Source: Candidatus Mcinerneyibacteriota bacterium
Lineage (GTDB): Bacteria; AUK180; JAQVHJ01
DNA: 7,129 bases
Direction: 5' to 3'
Assembly: GCA_030630935.1 (NCBI GenBank)
Contig: DAOVMD010000152.1
Coordinates: 1-7,129 of the forward strand
Positions 6,949-7,129 of the stretch are shown piece by piece. The translations under genes were made by a program, and so were the position numbers. Positions within the stretch are counted from its first letter, which is position 1. Each line of letters begins with the position of its first letter. The notes under the pieces are model-generated. The model worked only from the letters and a program-made list of their open reading frames with translations. It was not told the origin of the DNA and did not search any database.

Positions 6949-7088
6949 TTGGTAGTGTGAAAAGTAATATGAAAGAATATGAAAAAGAAAACAGCCCCAA
7001 AAGTAGGTATATGAAGAATTTCATTTATAAGATGATTTAATATAAATCAGTTCTTTTACATATTAAGTTCTATGTTTTTGTATAACAT
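6949..7088. other. Gene-free stretch after the sat operon
   Basis: No convincing gene and no GC-rich terminator hairpin follow the hydrolase. An AT-only inverted repeat, TTAATAT (7037-7043) with ATATTAA (7060-7066), could fold weakly. A 23-codon open frame at 6969-7040 has no RBS. Confidence 0.4.
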
Positions 7089-7129
7089 AATATAATACTC
7101 TTGTTTATAACCTCTGGTGCTTAAAGAAA
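7089..7129. repeat. Dispersed intergenic repeat, copy 2 (cut by window end)
   Basis: Direct-orientation match to 2811-2851 (34 of 41 positions, no gaps). The match is still strong at the last base, so the element must continue beyond the window. Confidence 0.6.

Noticed and set aside
6969-7040. 23-codon open frame after the hydrolase
   Set aside because: No RBS, very short and Lys/Tyr-rich as expected by chance in AT-rich DNA.
7091-7096. TATAAT as a -10 box for a gene beyond the window
   Set aside because: No -35-like hexamer at 16-18 bp, and it lies within the dispersed repeat, whose other copy reads TACAAT.

Overview
The window is AT-rich DNA from a Gram-negative bacterium. Outer-membrane transport is shown by a TonB-dependent receptor with a signal peptide, a carboxypeptidase-like regulatory domain, a plug and a beta-barrel, and there is a lipoprotein signal. 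That receptor architecture, with acidic D/G-rich loops in the barrel, is typical of FCB-superphylum lineages and uncultured relatives (Marinimicrobia, KSB1, Cloacimonadota, Ignavibacteria and similar). The two promoters I can read are E. coli-like TTGaca / 17 bp / TATACT with an extended -10, not the Bacteroidetes TTTG/TAnnTTTG type, which argues mildly against a classical Bacteroidetes host. I cannot place it further.

Layout: (1) 135-2738, a complete TonB-dependent outer-membrane receptor of 867 aa; the in-frame ATG at 15 is not the likely start. (2) 2739-3228, a gene-free stretch crowded with repeats: a degenerate heptanucleotide array, the head of a dispersed repeat whose second copy begins at 7089 and runs off the window, a GC-rich block of overlapping dyads, and two inverted hairpins each with GTAG at the 5' foot, which resemble a REP/BIME pair. 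(3) 3229-3722, a promoter and a small lipoprotein of unknown function, with a coding-like continuation in the +1 frame to 3831 that suggests a frameshift. (4) 3832-4320, gene-free; it holds a T-rich cassette with a hairpin and a 16-bp direct repeat, then a 14-bp perfect palindrome. (5) 4321-6948, a strong sigma70-type promoter driving a two-gene operon: ATP sulfurylase (sat), then a cytoplasmic alkaline-phosphatase-superfamily hydrolase 16 bp downstream. (6) 6949-7129, no convincing gene; the second copy of the dispersed repeat starts at its end.

Functionally, sat makes adenosine 5'-phosphosulfate (APS) from sulfate and ATP. The partner hydrolase has every expected metal and nucleophile residue of its superfamily, but its substrate is not known from sequence; tight linkage to sat suggests a role around activated sulfate, nucleotide by-products or sulfated products. 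The receptor and lipoprotein are separate units with no visible link to sulfate activation. The least ordinary material is the intergenic repeat content, the frameshifted lipoprotein and the sat-hydrolase pair; I did not find a clearly new multi-gene system.
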